From NCBI GenBank assembly GCA_045628925.1, contig JAZQQF010000177.1:1-64000 (forward strand): a stretch of DNA of 64,000 bases, in the 5' to 3' direction. Numbering within the stretch: the stretch's first letter is position 1; every line of letters begins with the position of its first letter. Positions 51,034 to 59,040 of this stretch are shown piece by piece. Position numbers and translations under genes: made by a program. A model generated the notes under the pieces. The model saw only the letters and a program-made list of their open reading frames with translations, was not told where the DNA came from and did not search any database. This DNA is from UBA1774 sp045628925. Its GTDB lineage: Bacteria > Bacillota > Clostridia > Oscillospirales > Oscillospiraceae.

Positions 51034-51909
51034 TTACACCATGTAGGGGCAGGGATCGGTGAAGAGATTTTCTTCCACTTCCACAGGCTCGGCGTATTTG
51101 CCGATCATGCAGAAGATCTCGCCGTCGGGGCTGCCCTCGCGGGTCATGGTGCCGTAGCCGCGGCCGACGGAGTACATCCGCTTCCAGTTGTCGAGGAAGA
51201 GGAGCGTATCGCTGCGGAAGCCCATCTTCGCGCCGAGGATCTTTTCCATGTTCTGCTCGGTGCAGCTGTTGACATACATGCCTTCCTTGATCTTCACATA
51301 GTCGCAGGGCTCATCGGAACCGGGCAGCGCGTGCATCATGCTGCTGATGGAGCTGGTGCCGGCCTGATTGGCATAACGGATGCGGTACCAGTTGGGGTTA
51401 TTGTAAACGTGGGTGGTAGCCATGGCATGGCCATAGTGCCAGCGGACGCTGGTGCCGGCCACGTCATCGGTGAAGCCGTGACGGCGCAGATCGGTATGCT
51501 CCTTGCCCTCTTCCTTGATGTAACCGAAGCCCCAGTGGCTGTCGATCAGGTAGGGGTAATAGGGGTTCTCGCCAACGCTGCAGCGCAGGAAGGTCACGAG
51601 GCCCTGCTCTTCGTCGATGATGAAGGTGTGGTTGGCGCGGGGATCCTTGACGCAGTAGGTCAGCAGGTAGGTGTAATCATCGGCCTTGCGGACTTCATAG
51701 CGCTCGGCTTCGCCGGAATATTTGCCGCTGCGGATGCTCCAGGTGAGCTTTTCACGGTCGATCAGCTCCAGATGGATGTCGCCGGATTCCTTACCGGTGT
51801 CGATCACAAAGTCGAACGTACGGCCGGCAAGCTCGAAGCAGCGGGGGGGAGTGAACTGGGAGATGGAATTTCTGGCCGCAATGGGGCCGAATTTCTCAGC
51901 GAGATTCAT
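51034..51909 (-). CDS. moaF: MoaF-like protein, copy 2
   Basis: 291 residues from ATG 51909; GGAGG lies seven bases upstream, whereas ATG 51915 is only one base from it. The layout matches copy 1: FTPPRCFELAGRTFDFVIDTG, YYPYLIDSHWGFGYIKEEGK, RHGFTDDVAGTSVRWHYGH, and YVKIKEGMYVNSCTEQNMEKI, ending WKRMYSVGRGYGTMTREG. The two copies are clearly related but divergent at the sequence level, so the duplication is old. It is transcribed convergently with copy 1 and has a near-consensus promoter. Confidence 0.78.
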   Translation of the reverse strand: MNLAEKFGPIAARNSISQFTPPRCFELAGRTFDFVIDTGKESGDIHLELIDREKLTWSIRSGKYSGEAERYEVRKADDYTYLLTYCVKDPRANHTFIIDEEQGLVTFLRCSVGENPYYPYLIDSHWGFGYIKEEGKEHTDLRRHGFTDDVAGTSVRWHYGHAMATTHVYNNPNWYRIRYANQAGTSSISSMMHALPGSDEPCDYVKIKEGMYVNSCTEQNMEKILGAKMGFRSDTLLFLDNWKRMYSVGRGYGTMTREGSPDGEIFCMIGKYAEPVEVEENLFTDPCPYMV

Positions 51910-51943
51910 TTTCATACCTCCGTTTTATTTATATTTTGGTCAT

Positions 51944-51972
51944 AGTGTACTTTCTTTTTTCCGGAAAGTCAA
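51944..51972 (-). promoter_or_regulatory. Promoter of the second MoaF-like gene
   Basis: On the minus strand: TTGACT (51967-51972), a 17-base spacer and TACACT (51944-51949), about 35 bases before the start at 51909. Confidence 0.75.
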
Positions 51973-52030
51973 TGAAAAAGATTCGATTTGCACAAGAAAA
52001 GTCCCGGCATAGAATCCCTGAAAACAGCAC

Positions 52031-52059
52031 TTGCCGAATCCGGCCGAAATTGCTATAAT
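52031..52059 (+). promoter_or_regulatory. Promoter of the hydrogenase operon
   Basis: TTGCCG (52031-52036), a 17-base spacer and consensus TATAAT (52054-52059), about 44 bases before the start at 52103. Confidence 0.7.
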
Positions 52060-52102
52060 CAAAGCCATGTATTCCCCCTTGAAAAGAAAAGGAGTATCGA
52101 AA

Positions 52103-53932
52103 TTGAGCAGATTAGACTTGAATGCTTCGATCCCGGCACGGGAAGCGGTCGAGCATCTCTATCGGGATCTGGCGCGGCGCATCGAAGCAAGCCCCGCCGG
52201 TCTCTGCCCGGTGGAGCTGACGCTGAACTTCGTGCGCATGAGCCATGCCCAGTCCTGCGGAAAATGCGTACCCTGCCGCAGCGGGCTGGGGCAGATGAGC
52301 GCAATATTGGAGCAGATCCTCGATGGGAAGGCGAATATGGCCTCTCTGCGGATCCTTGAAAAGACCGCGCGCGGTATCGCCGCGACGGCGGACTGCGCCA
52401 TCGGGCGGGAAGCGGCCCGGCTGGTGCTGGATGGGCTGGAGGGCTTCCGGGCCGACTTTGAGGCCCACGCGAAGGACGGCTGCTGCGGTGACTACCAGGC
52501 GAACCCGGTTCCCTGCGTGTCCCGCTGCCCGGCGGGCGTGGATATCCCCGGCTACGTGGCGCTGGTGAAGGAAGGCCGATATGCGGACGCGGTGAAGCTC
52601 ATCCGCAAGGATAACCCCATGGTCACCGCCTGCGCCTATATCTGCGAGCATCCCTGCGAAGCGGGCTGCCGCAGAAGAATGGCCGATGCGCCGGTGGACA
52701 TCCGCGGTCTCAAACGCTTTGCGGTGGATCATTCCGGCGAAGTGGAGCAGCCGAAGTGCGCTCCGGCGACGGGGAAGCGCGTCGCCGTCATCGGCGGCGG
52801 CCCCCGCGGCCTGAGCTGCGCTTACTATCTGGCGCTGATGGGCCACAGCGTGACGATCTACGAGAACAAGAAACAGCTGGGCGGTATGCTGCGATATGGC
52901 ATCCCCGCTTACCGTTTCCCCCGGGAGAAACTGGATGCGGAGATCGCCTCCATCCTGTCCGTGGGCATTGATGTGAAGAAAGGCGTGAAGGTCGGTGCGG
53001 ACGTGACGCTGGAAGCGCTGAAGCAGGAATACGACTGCGTGTATCTGGCCATCGGCGCGCACAGCGAGAAAAAGGTCGGCATTCCCGGCGAGGACAGCGG
53101 GAACGTGATGTCCGCCGTGGAGCTGCTGCGCGGCATCGGCGACGGGGAATACCCCGATTTCACCGGCAAGCGCGTCGTGGTCATCGGCGGCGGCAACGTG
53201 GCGATGGACGTTTGTCGTACCAGCCTGCGTCTGGGCGCGGCGAAGGTCACCTGCGTCTACCGCCGCCGTCAGGAGGATATGACGGCGCTGGCCGAGGAAG
53301 TGGAGGGTGCGCTGGCGGAAGGCGTCATTCTCAAGACCCTGAGCGCTCCCGCCCATATCGAAGCGGACGGAAGCGGCAACGCGGTCGCGCTCTGGGCGCA
53401 GCCACAGATCGTGGGCGCAGCGGACAAATCCGGCCGTCCCGCGCCCTGCAAGGCGGATCTGCCGGAGGAAGCCATCCCGGCAGACCTGATCATCGCCGCC
53501 GTCGGGCAGGCGGTGGAATCCGCGCCCTTCGAGGCGGAAGGCGTCAGCACCAAGCGTGGCGCCATCGTCGCAGGGAAGGACGGCTTCGTGGCGGAAAAGC
53601 TCTATTCCGGCGGCGACTGCGTTTCCGGACCGGCGACTGCCATTCGCGCCATCGCGGCAGGCAAGGCCGCCGCGGCGAATATCGACGAGTATCTGGGTTA
53701 TCACCATGCGATCTCCGCGGACGTGGAGATCCCCGCGGCAAGCCTGCGGCTGCTGCCCGCATACGGGCGTGTCGGCGCGGCGGAACGGGATGCATCGGTG
53801 CGGAAATGTGATTTTGAGGACGTGGAGTGCGGCATGACGCAGGAGGGAGCCTGTCAGGAGGCGTCCCGCTGCCTGCGCTGCGACCACTTCGGATTCGGAA
53901 GCTTCAGAGGCGGGAGGAACGTGAAATGGTAA
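52103..53932 (+). CDS. Flavin/iron-sulfur diaphorase (NuoF-type Fe-S domain fused to GltD-like oxidoreductase), hydrogenase partner
   Basis: 609 residues from TTG 52103 (AAAAGGAG eight bases upstream). The N-terminus carries SCGKCVPCRSGLGQMSAIL, the 4Fe-4S segment of NuoF/HydB C-termini, but lacks the FMN and NADH domains of NuoF. Next comes an Fe-S region like that of glutamate synthase small subunits (CVSRCPAGVDIPGYVALVKEGRY, CAYICEHPCEAGCRRR), then FAD site VIGGGPRGLSCAYYLALMGH and NAD(P) site VIGGGNVAMDVCRTSLRLGA. It overlaps hydA by seven bases, so it should link NAD(P)H to the hydrogenase. Confidence 0.85.
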   Translation: MSRLDLNASIPAREAVEHLYRDLARRIEASPAGLCPVELTLNFVRMSHAQSCGKCVPCRSGLGQMSAILEQILDGKANMASLRILEKTARGIAATADCAIGREAARLVLDGLEGFRADFEAHAKDGCCGDYQANPVPCVSRCPAGVDIPGYVALVKEGRYADAVKLIRKDNPMVTACAYICEHPCEAGCRRRMADAPVDIRGLKRFAVDHSGEVEQPKCAPATGKRVAVIGGGPRGLSCAYYLALMGHSVTIYENKKQLGGMLRYGIPAYRFPREKLDAEIASILSVGIDVKKGVKVGADVTLEALKQEYDCVYLAIGAHSEKKVGIPGEDSGNVMSAVELLRGIGDGEYPDFTGKRVVVIGGGNVAMDVCRTSLRLGAAKVTCVYRRRQEDMTALAEEVEGALAEGVILKTLSAPAHIEADGSGNAVALWAQPQIVGAADKSGRPAPCKADLPEEAIPADLIIAAVGQAVESAPFEAEGVSTKRGAIVAGKDGFVAEKLYSGGDCVSGPATAIRAIAAGKAAAANIDEYLGYHHAISADVEIPAASLRLLPAYGRVGAAERDASVRKCDFEDVECGMTQEGACQEASRCLRCDHFGFGSFRGGRNVKW

Positions 53933-55665
53933 CGCTGACGATCGACAAAAAGCAGGTCACCGTGCCGGAAGGCACCACGATCCTGGAAGCCGCCCGTACG
54001 GCGGGCATCACGATCCCCACGCTCTGCTATCTGAAAGAGATCAACGAGATCGGCGCCTGCCGCATCTGCTGCGTGGAGGTGGAGGGCATCGACCGGCTCA
54101 TCGCAGCCTGTGATAACGCGGTGCAGGAGGGCATGGTCGTTCATACGAACACCGCGCTGGTGCGGGAAGCCCGCGAAACGAACCTGCGGCTCATCCTGTC
54201 GCAGCACAACGTGGAATGCACCACCTGCGCCCGCAGCGGCAACTGCACGCTGCAGGAGCTGGCGAACGACCAGAACCTGCTGGGATCTCTGTATCCCAAA
54301 AAGTTCCGGGAGAACAGGGCCGACCTGAGCGCACCCTTCATCCGCAACGATGACAAGTGCGTCCACTGCCTGCGCTGCGTGCAGGTCTGCGAAAAGGTGC
54401 AGGGCCTCGGCATCTGGGACCTGCTGGGCACCGGCTCCCGCGCCGTGGTGGGCCTTTCCGGCGGCAAAAAGAAGCTGACGGAGACCGCCTGCACCTTCTG
54501 CGGCCAGTGCGTTACCCATTGTCCCGTGGGCGCGCTGGTGGAGCGGGACGATACCCACCGCGTCTATGACGCGCTGGCAGACAAGAATACCGTCACGGTC
54601 GTGCAGGTCGCGCCCGCCGTCCGCAGCGCGTGGGCGGAGTATTACGGCATGAAGGCCGATGCCGTTACCACGAATCAGATGGTCACGGCGCTGAAGGAGC
54701 TGGGCTTCGATTATGTGTTCGATACCAACTTCACCGCCGACCTGACCATCATGGAGGAAGGCAGCGAGTTCATCCAGCGCTTCACCCATAAGGACGAATA
54801 CAGCTGGCCCATGTTCACCTCCTGCTGCCCCGGCTGGGTGCGCTTCGTGAAGGGCCAGTATCCGGAGTTCGTGGGCAACCTATCCACGGCGAAGTCGCCT
54901 CAGCAGATGTTCGGCGCGGTAGCCAAGAGCTATTTTGCCGAAAAGCTCGGGATCGACCCGCATAGGATCTGCGTCGTTTCCGTAATGCCCTGCACCTCCA
55001 AAAAGTCCGAAGCTGCGCTGGAGACCATGAAGGACGCCTGCGGCGACCCGGACGTGGACGTGGTGCTGACTACCCGCGAGATGGTGCGGATGTTCCGCGC
55101 CGCGCATATCGACGCGAAGAACCTGCCGGAAAGCAATTTCGACAGCCCGCTGGGCACCGGTACCGGCGCGGCGGTCATCTTCGGCGCCACCGGCGGCGTG
55201 ATGGACGCGGCGCTCCGCAGCGCCTATTATCTGGTGACCGGGCAGAATCCGAACGCGGATACGTTCACCGCCGTGCGCGGCATGGACGGATGGAAGGAAG
55301 CCAGCTTCACCGTGCCCGGCGCGGGCGAAGTGAAGGTCGCCGTAGCCAGCGGCCTCGGCAATACCCGCAGGCTGCTGGAAGCGCTGAAGGCCGGAGAAGT
55401 CAGCTATGACTTCGTGGAGATCATGGCCTGTCCCGGCGGGTGCGCCGGCGGCGGCGGTCAGCCCACCCACGACGGCTTCGAGCTGGCGGATACCCGCGGC
55501 GAAGTCCTGTGGACGCTGGACCGGGAGCAGAAGGTGCGCTTCTCCCATGAGAACCCGGACGTGGCGGCACTTTACAAGGAGTACCTCGTCGCGCCGCTGG
55601 GCGAGAGATCCCATCATCTTCTGCACACGGATCACAAGGCGTGGAAGATGGCCATTGAGAAATAA
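53926..55665 (+). CDS. hydA: [FeFe] hydrogenase catalytic subunit
   Basis: 579 residues from ATG 53926. Order of domains: a plant-type 2Fe-2S domain (C34, C45, C48), a His-Cys 4Fe-4S segment (HNVECTTCARSGNCTLQ), two 4Fe-4S clusters (CVHCLRCVQVCEKVQ and CTFCGQCVTHCPVGA), then the H-cluster domain with the three signatures FTSCCPGWVRF, MPCTSKKSE and EIMACPGGCAGGGGQP. All expected cluster ligands are present. It evolves or oxidises H2 in the cytoplasm. No maturation genes (HydE, HydF, HydG) are in the window. A bidirectional terminator follows. Confidence 0.96.
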   Translation: MVTLTIDKKQVTVPEGTTILEAARTAGITIPTLCYLKEINEIGACRICCVEVEGIDRLIAACDNAVQEGMVVHTNTALVREARETNLRLILSQHNVECTTCARSGNCTLQELANDQNLLGSLYPKKFRENRADLSAPFIRNDDKCVHCLRCVQVCEKVQGLGIWDLLGTGSRAVVGLSGGKKKLTETACTFCGQCVTHCPVGALVERDDTHRVYDALADKNTVTVVQVAPAVRSAWAEYYGMKADAVTTNQMVTALKELGFDYVFDTNFTADLTIMEEGSEFIQRFTHKDEYSWPMFTSCCPGWVRFVKGQYPEFVGNLSTAKSPQQMFGAVAKSYFAEKLGIDPHRICVVSVMPCTSKKSEAALETMKDACGDPDVDVVLTTREMVRMFRAAHIDAKNLPESNFDSPLGTGTGAAVIFGATGGVMDAALRSAYYLVTGQNPNADTFTAVRGMDGWKEASFTVPGAGEVKVAVASGLGNTRRLLEALKAGEVSYDFVEIMACPGGCAGGGGQPTHDGFELADTRGEVLWTLDREQKVRFSHENPDVAALYKEYLVAPLGERSHHLLHTDHKAWKMAIEK

Positions 55666-55681
55666 GCGGTAAACGAATCAA

Positions 55682-55707
55682 CCCCCGGACGCTGCTGCGT
55701 CCGGGGG
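55682..55707. terminator. Bidirectional terminator after hydA
   Basis: An 11-base perfect stem, CCCCCGGACGC against GCGTCCGGGGG, with a four-base loop, between the convergent hydA and nitroreductase genes. Confidence 0.75.
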
Positions 55708-55723
55708 ATATTACTTGTCAGCG

Positions 55724-56491
55724 TTATTCGCCAAGCACCACGCTGGCCTGATAGACAAGCCCGTGCTTGAACCTGGGGGCGGGGTAGAGCCGCTCTATCT
55801 TCGGAGAATAGCCCGCATCCAGCGCGCCCAGCTCCAGATGCGCCAGCGCCGCGCCGGCGTCCACGCACTGGGCAAATTCGGAAACGGGGTTGGAGAAAAA
55901 GCCCTTTTTCCGGTAAACGTGCAGCCGCTGCCGGTCATCGGAAACAAACACGCATGGCTGCCGGTTGAAGGAACTGGGCGCGATACGCCCCAGCTCCAGA
56001 ATGGGCTGATATTCGGGGACGCGGTTGAAGATGACCTTTTCCGCCTCCTTGCGGATGAACGTCTCGCCTTCCTTGCGGAAGGGTTCATCCGAATAGCCGA
56101 AAGCGATGGCGGTCACGAAGGGGAGGCTGCCCTCGAAATCCTTCGACCGCTCGATCAGGACGCTGCCCTGCCAGCAGGTGGCGATGCCCTTCTCCGTCAG
56201 GTACAGAACGGCCTTCTCGCCCAGATACCCGCAGTTCTGCAGGCTGAACTGGATTCGCTCGGCCCGCAGAATGAGATAGTGCGGTGCCTTCACACCCGGC
56301 TCGGTGGAACAGAGCTTCACCATATCCAGATAGGGGAGCGTATCGAAATTCCAGTCGATCTTTTCCTCCGGCGCGGTCTGCTCCGAGAGAAAATCCACCA
56401 GCGCTTCGATCTCCGATTCCGGCAGCGGATCCATGCGGAAACTGCGGAAGCTGCGGCGTTTGTGGATGAGAGAAGTAAAATCCGTGCTCAT
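55724..56491 (-). CDS. Nitroreductase-family protein (TM1586-like)
   Basis: 255 residues made of two halves, each resembling half of a nitroreductase, as in the TM1586-like subfamily. The start region FTSLIHKRRSFRSFRMDPLPESEIEALVDFL and the later ELGRIAPSSFNRQPCVFVSDD (FMN-contact part) are recognisable. It overlaps the DivIVA-like gene by the ATGA arrangement and is the last gene of a four-gene minus-strand operon. The substrate is unknown. Confidence 0.82.
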   Translation of the reverse strand: MSTDFTSLIHKRRSFRSFRMDPLPESEIEALVDFLSEQTAPEEKIDWNFDTLPYLDMVKLCSTEPGVKAPHYLILRAERIQFSLQNCGYLGEKAVLYLTEKGIATCWQGSVLIERSKDFEGSLPFVTAIAFGYSDEPFRKEGETFIRKEAEKVIFNRVPEYQPILELGRIAPSSFNRQPCVFVSDDRQRLHVYRKKGFFSNPVSEFAQCVDAGAALAHLELGALDAGYSPKIERLYPAPRFKHGLVYQASVVLGE

Positions 56492-57198
56492 TCCGCGCTG
56501 CCTTCCGTTTCCGCAGCTTCACCCGCAGCAGCCTCCGCCAGCAGGTCGGCCACGTTCTGCGCCGGGTCGAAGCTGCCCGCTGTCTTTTCCAGCGAGGCGG
56601 CGATCTCCTGCAGGGAAGCGGCCAGCTGATTCAGTTCTCCGTTCAGCAGCTTGGCGCTGAGACCGGTGCTGACGGCGGCCTTGCTGAGCGCCGCCTGAAA
56701 CTGACGAGAAGCCTCCTCACGCCGGAGATTGAAGGCGGCTTCCTCCTGACGCGCCGATTGCCGCAGCTCCATGGCCCGGGTCTCCGCGCTGCGCTCGATC
56801 TCCACGGCGCGGCGGCTGGCCTCTACCTCCAGCGTGGCGAGGCGCTCCCGCAGCTCGTCATACTCGGCGGCCTTGTCCCTGTTCTGATTGAGCCGTTCCT
56901 CTGCCGCATCCAGACGCGCCAGCAGGGAGGCGTTCTCCTCCCGCAGCCCGGCAGCCTCTGCGCTGAGCGATTCCGCTTCCGCGCTTTTCGCATCCAGCTG
57001 CCCGCGCAGTTCATCGAGCTGTGCCTGCGCGCTTTCAGCGTCCCGCAGCTTTGCTTCCAGTTCCGTGCATTTCTGCTGGAGCTGGGTCTTTTCTTCTTTC
57101 AGATTATTGTAGCGCGCGGCGGCGCTTTCCAGATAAGCCGCAACGTCCTGCCGGTTGAAGCCGTTCAGCGCGGTGCGGAAGGTTCCTGTCGTAGCCAT
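56488..57198 (-). CDS. Coiled-coil protein, DivIVA-like
   Basis: 236 residues. The start FRTALNGFNRQDVAAYLESAAARYNNL fits the short N-terminal DivIVA-type lipid-binding segment, where GF(N/D)xxDVxxYL is typical. A continuous coiled coil follows from about 30 to 180, rich in Ala, Glu, Leu and Arg, and the last 50 residues are acidic. DivIVA-family proteins mark curved membranes and organise division or wall synthesis. Its presence in an operon with metabolic enzymes is unexpected and may only reflect co-transcription. Confidence 0.7.
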   Translation of the reverse strand: MATTGTFRTALNGFNRQDVAAYLESAAARYNNLKEEKTQLQQKCTELEAKLRDAESAQAQLDELRGQLDAKSAEAESLSAEAAGLREENASLLARLDAAEERLNQNRDKAAEYDELRERLATLEVEASRRAVEIERSAETRAMELRQSARQEEAAFNLRREEASRQFQAALSKAAVSTGLSAKLLNGELNQLAASLQEIAASLEKTAGSFDPAQNVADLLAEAAAGEAAETEGSAE

Positions 57199-57216
57199 AG
57201 GGGGATTCCTTTCTGA

Positions 57217-58038
57217 TCAGAGCAGCGATTCGTTCAGTTCCTTGCCGTAAAACACAGCCACGTCCCGGATGCCGTCATCGGGGATGGCCTGCCGGATCTG
57301 CCCCTGTCCGGCACTAAGCGCCAGCACGCGGATTTGCGCGGCCTTTTCGATGGTGTGCATCAGACCGAAGGCGGTGTCGAAATCCGGGCCGGAGGTGAAA
57401 AGACCGTGGTGCGCCCAGACGACGGCGTCATACTGCTCCATGGCCGCTCTCGTCGCTTCTGCGATCTGCGGGCCGCCGGGGACCATCCACGGGATCACGC
57501 CCACGCCGTTCGGAAATACGATGGGGCATTCCGTTTCGCTCTGCCACAGGGCGCGGGTGAAATCCCGTGCCGTGAGCGGCAGCACGAAGGTCAGCGCCAC
57601 GATGTGCGCCGGGTGCGCATGGTACATGGCGCGGCATTCGCCGTTCGTCGCCTTGGCGCGGGTCACGTGGCAGAGATAATGGCTGTCAAACTCGCTGGTG
57701 GGCTTCGCCCCGTCCAGCAGGCCCCAGACGATGCGGTACGCGTCGCCCTTAGGGCTGATCTCCACGATGCCGATGTTGTGCGCCGGGTCTTCCTCAATAT
57801 TGCGCATATATTTGCCGCTGCCGGTGGTGAGGAAGCATTCGCCGCCGAGGCTTTCATCCGCGACGCCCATTTTCACCCACGGGCGGTCGAAGGTAAATTC
57901 CTTCCGGCAGGCGCGGACGTCGTCATCCGTCAGCCGATAGGTCAGATTGCCGCCGTTGCGCTCATGCCAGCCCTGCAGCCAGCCATCCGAGCACATCCGG
58001 CAGAAGCCGCGGATCGCGGCAGTTTCCGTGATGCTCAT
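57217..58038 (-). CDS. rhaD: Rhamnulose-1-phosphate aldolase
   Basis: 273 residues, the size of the E. coli enzyme. Matching stretches in order: GWLQGWHERNGGNLTYRL, ECFLTTGSGKYMRNIEEDP, IVWGLLDGAKPTSEFDSHY, the zinc pair in YHAHPAHIVALTFVLP (about 140), PNGVGVIPWMVPGG, and the late zinc histidine in VWAHHGLFTSGPDFD. The enzyme cleaves rhamnulose 1-phosphate into dihydroxyacetone phosphate and lactaldehyde. Its start overlaps the SDR stop (ATGA), so both are co-translated; rhamnose isomerase and kinase genes are not in the window. Confidence 0.9.
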   Translation of the reverse strand: MSITETAAIRGFCRMCSDGWLQGWHERNGGNLTYRLTDDDVRACRKEFTFDRPWVKMGVADESLGGECFLTTGSGKYMRNIEEDPAHNIGIVEISPKGDAYRIVWGLLDGAKPTSEFDSHYLCHVTRAKATNGECRAMYHAHPAHIVALTFVLPLTARDFTRALWQSETECPIVFPNGVGVIPWMVPGGPQIAEATRAAMEQYDAVVWAHHGLFTSGPDFDTAFGLMHTIEKAAQIRVLALSAGQGQIRQAIPDDGIRDVAVFYGKELNESLL

Positions 58039-58877
58039 CAGCGAACGCCCACAGGCAGGGTATCCTGCGCATCATCGGAGAGCAGGAAGGACTGGTTGGC
58101 GGAGTAGATATAGCCCTGACCGCCGCCCACGAACATCCGCAGACCGGTCACGTAGCTGCTCAGCTCAGAAGCGAAGAACAGCGCCACGTTGGCGATATCC
58201 TGCGCGGTACCGGCGCGCTGCAGCGGCACTTCCTTTTTGGCGATCTGCGCGGTGAAGGCCAGCTGCTCCGCCTTGTCGGGGATCAGCTCATCCCAGAAGC
58301 CGGTGAGGATGCAGCCGGGCTTGATGCAGTTGACGCGCACGCCGTAGGGCGCGCCGTCCAGCGCCATGTTGGCGGCGAGAGCTTCACAGCCGCCCTTGGC
58401 CATGTGATATTCATAAGCGGGGGTAGTGGGGTTGAACGCGCCGTTACTGGAGCAGATGATGATGCTGCCGCTGCGCTGCTCCTTCATGCCGGGGAACACG
58501 GCCATGCAGCAGTCATACATACCGCGCAGGTTCACGTCCATGGTGCGCTGCCAGTGCTCGTCCTTGGGGAGGTTATCATTATCAAAGCTCTTGCCGGCGA
58601 AGGCGGCCAGAATGTCCACCCGGCCGAATTCGTCGATGATCTTCTGATAGTGGTCCTTGATGTTCTGGGGATCGGAAACATCCAGCGGTCCGTAATAACG
58701 GGCGGTGCCGCCGGCTTCTTCGATCGCCTTGCAGGTAGCCAGCGCCCGTTCCTTTTTGCGGCCGCCGCCCACGATGACGATCGCGCCTTCCTTGCCGAAA
58801 GTAAGCGCCGTAGCTTCGCCCATGCCGCTGGATGCGCCGGTGACCCATGCGACCTTGCCCTTGAGCATATTTTCCAT
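58038..58877 (-). CDS. Short-chain dehydrogenase/reductase
   Basis: 279 residues. TGASSGMGEA is the cofactor loop, CSSNGAF holds the catalytic serine and YEYHMAKGG the Tyr-x3-Lys pair. The C-terminal ASELSSYVTGLRMFVGGGQGY is typical of FabG-like SDRs. It is the first gene of the operon, follows a strong promoter and precedes rhaD; an aldehyde or sugar oxidoreductase acting with the aldolase is plausible, for instance on lactaldehyde or a deoxysugar, but this is inference. Confidence 0.87.
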   Translation of the reverse strand: MENMLKGKVAWVTGASSGMGEATALTFGKEGAIVIVGGGRKKERALATCKAIEEAGGTARYYGPLDVSDPQNIKDHYQKIIDEFGRVDILAAFAGKSFDNDNLPKDEHWQRTMDVNLRGMYDCCMAVFPGMKEQRSGSIIICSSNGAFNPTTPAYEYHMAKGGCEALAANMALDGAPYGVRVNCIKPGCILTGFWDELIPDKAEQLAFTAQIAKKEVPLQRAGTAQDIANVALFFASELSSYVTGLRMFVGGGQGYIYSANQSFLLSDDAQDTLPVGVR

Positions 58878-58919
58878 GAAGTAACACCCCTCAATGATTA
58901 TTTGGTCCTGATCATAGAA

Positions 58920-58947
58920 ATTATATCAAAAGATGAGGGAATTGCAA
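58920..58947 (-). promoter_or_regulatory. Promoter of the SDR-rhaD operon
   Basis: On the minus strand: TTGCAA (58942-58947), a 16-base spacer and consensus TATAAT (58920-58925), about 43 bases before the start at 58877. Confidence 0.7.
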
Positions 58948-58990
58948 GCCCCGTGTTTCTGCAGGAAAGCAAGAAAAAGCGGAAGCGGCA

Positions 58991-59019
58991 TTGACCTGCG
59001 GCGGAAAATAAGATATAAT
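58991..59019 (+). promoter_or_regulatory. Promoter of the transhydroxylase-like gene
   Basis: TTGACC (58991-58996), a 17-base spacer and consensus TATAAT (59014-59019), about 22 bases before the start, so the leader is short. Confidence 0.78.
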
Positions 59020-59040
59020 CATCGGAAGCAGGTGATAAAT

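Noticed and set aside
49377..51909. MoaF-like genes considered as a recent inverted duplication together with their terminators
   Set aside because: The proteins are too divergent for a recent event, while the 40-base flanking repeats are still 80% alike, so the repeats need another explanation.
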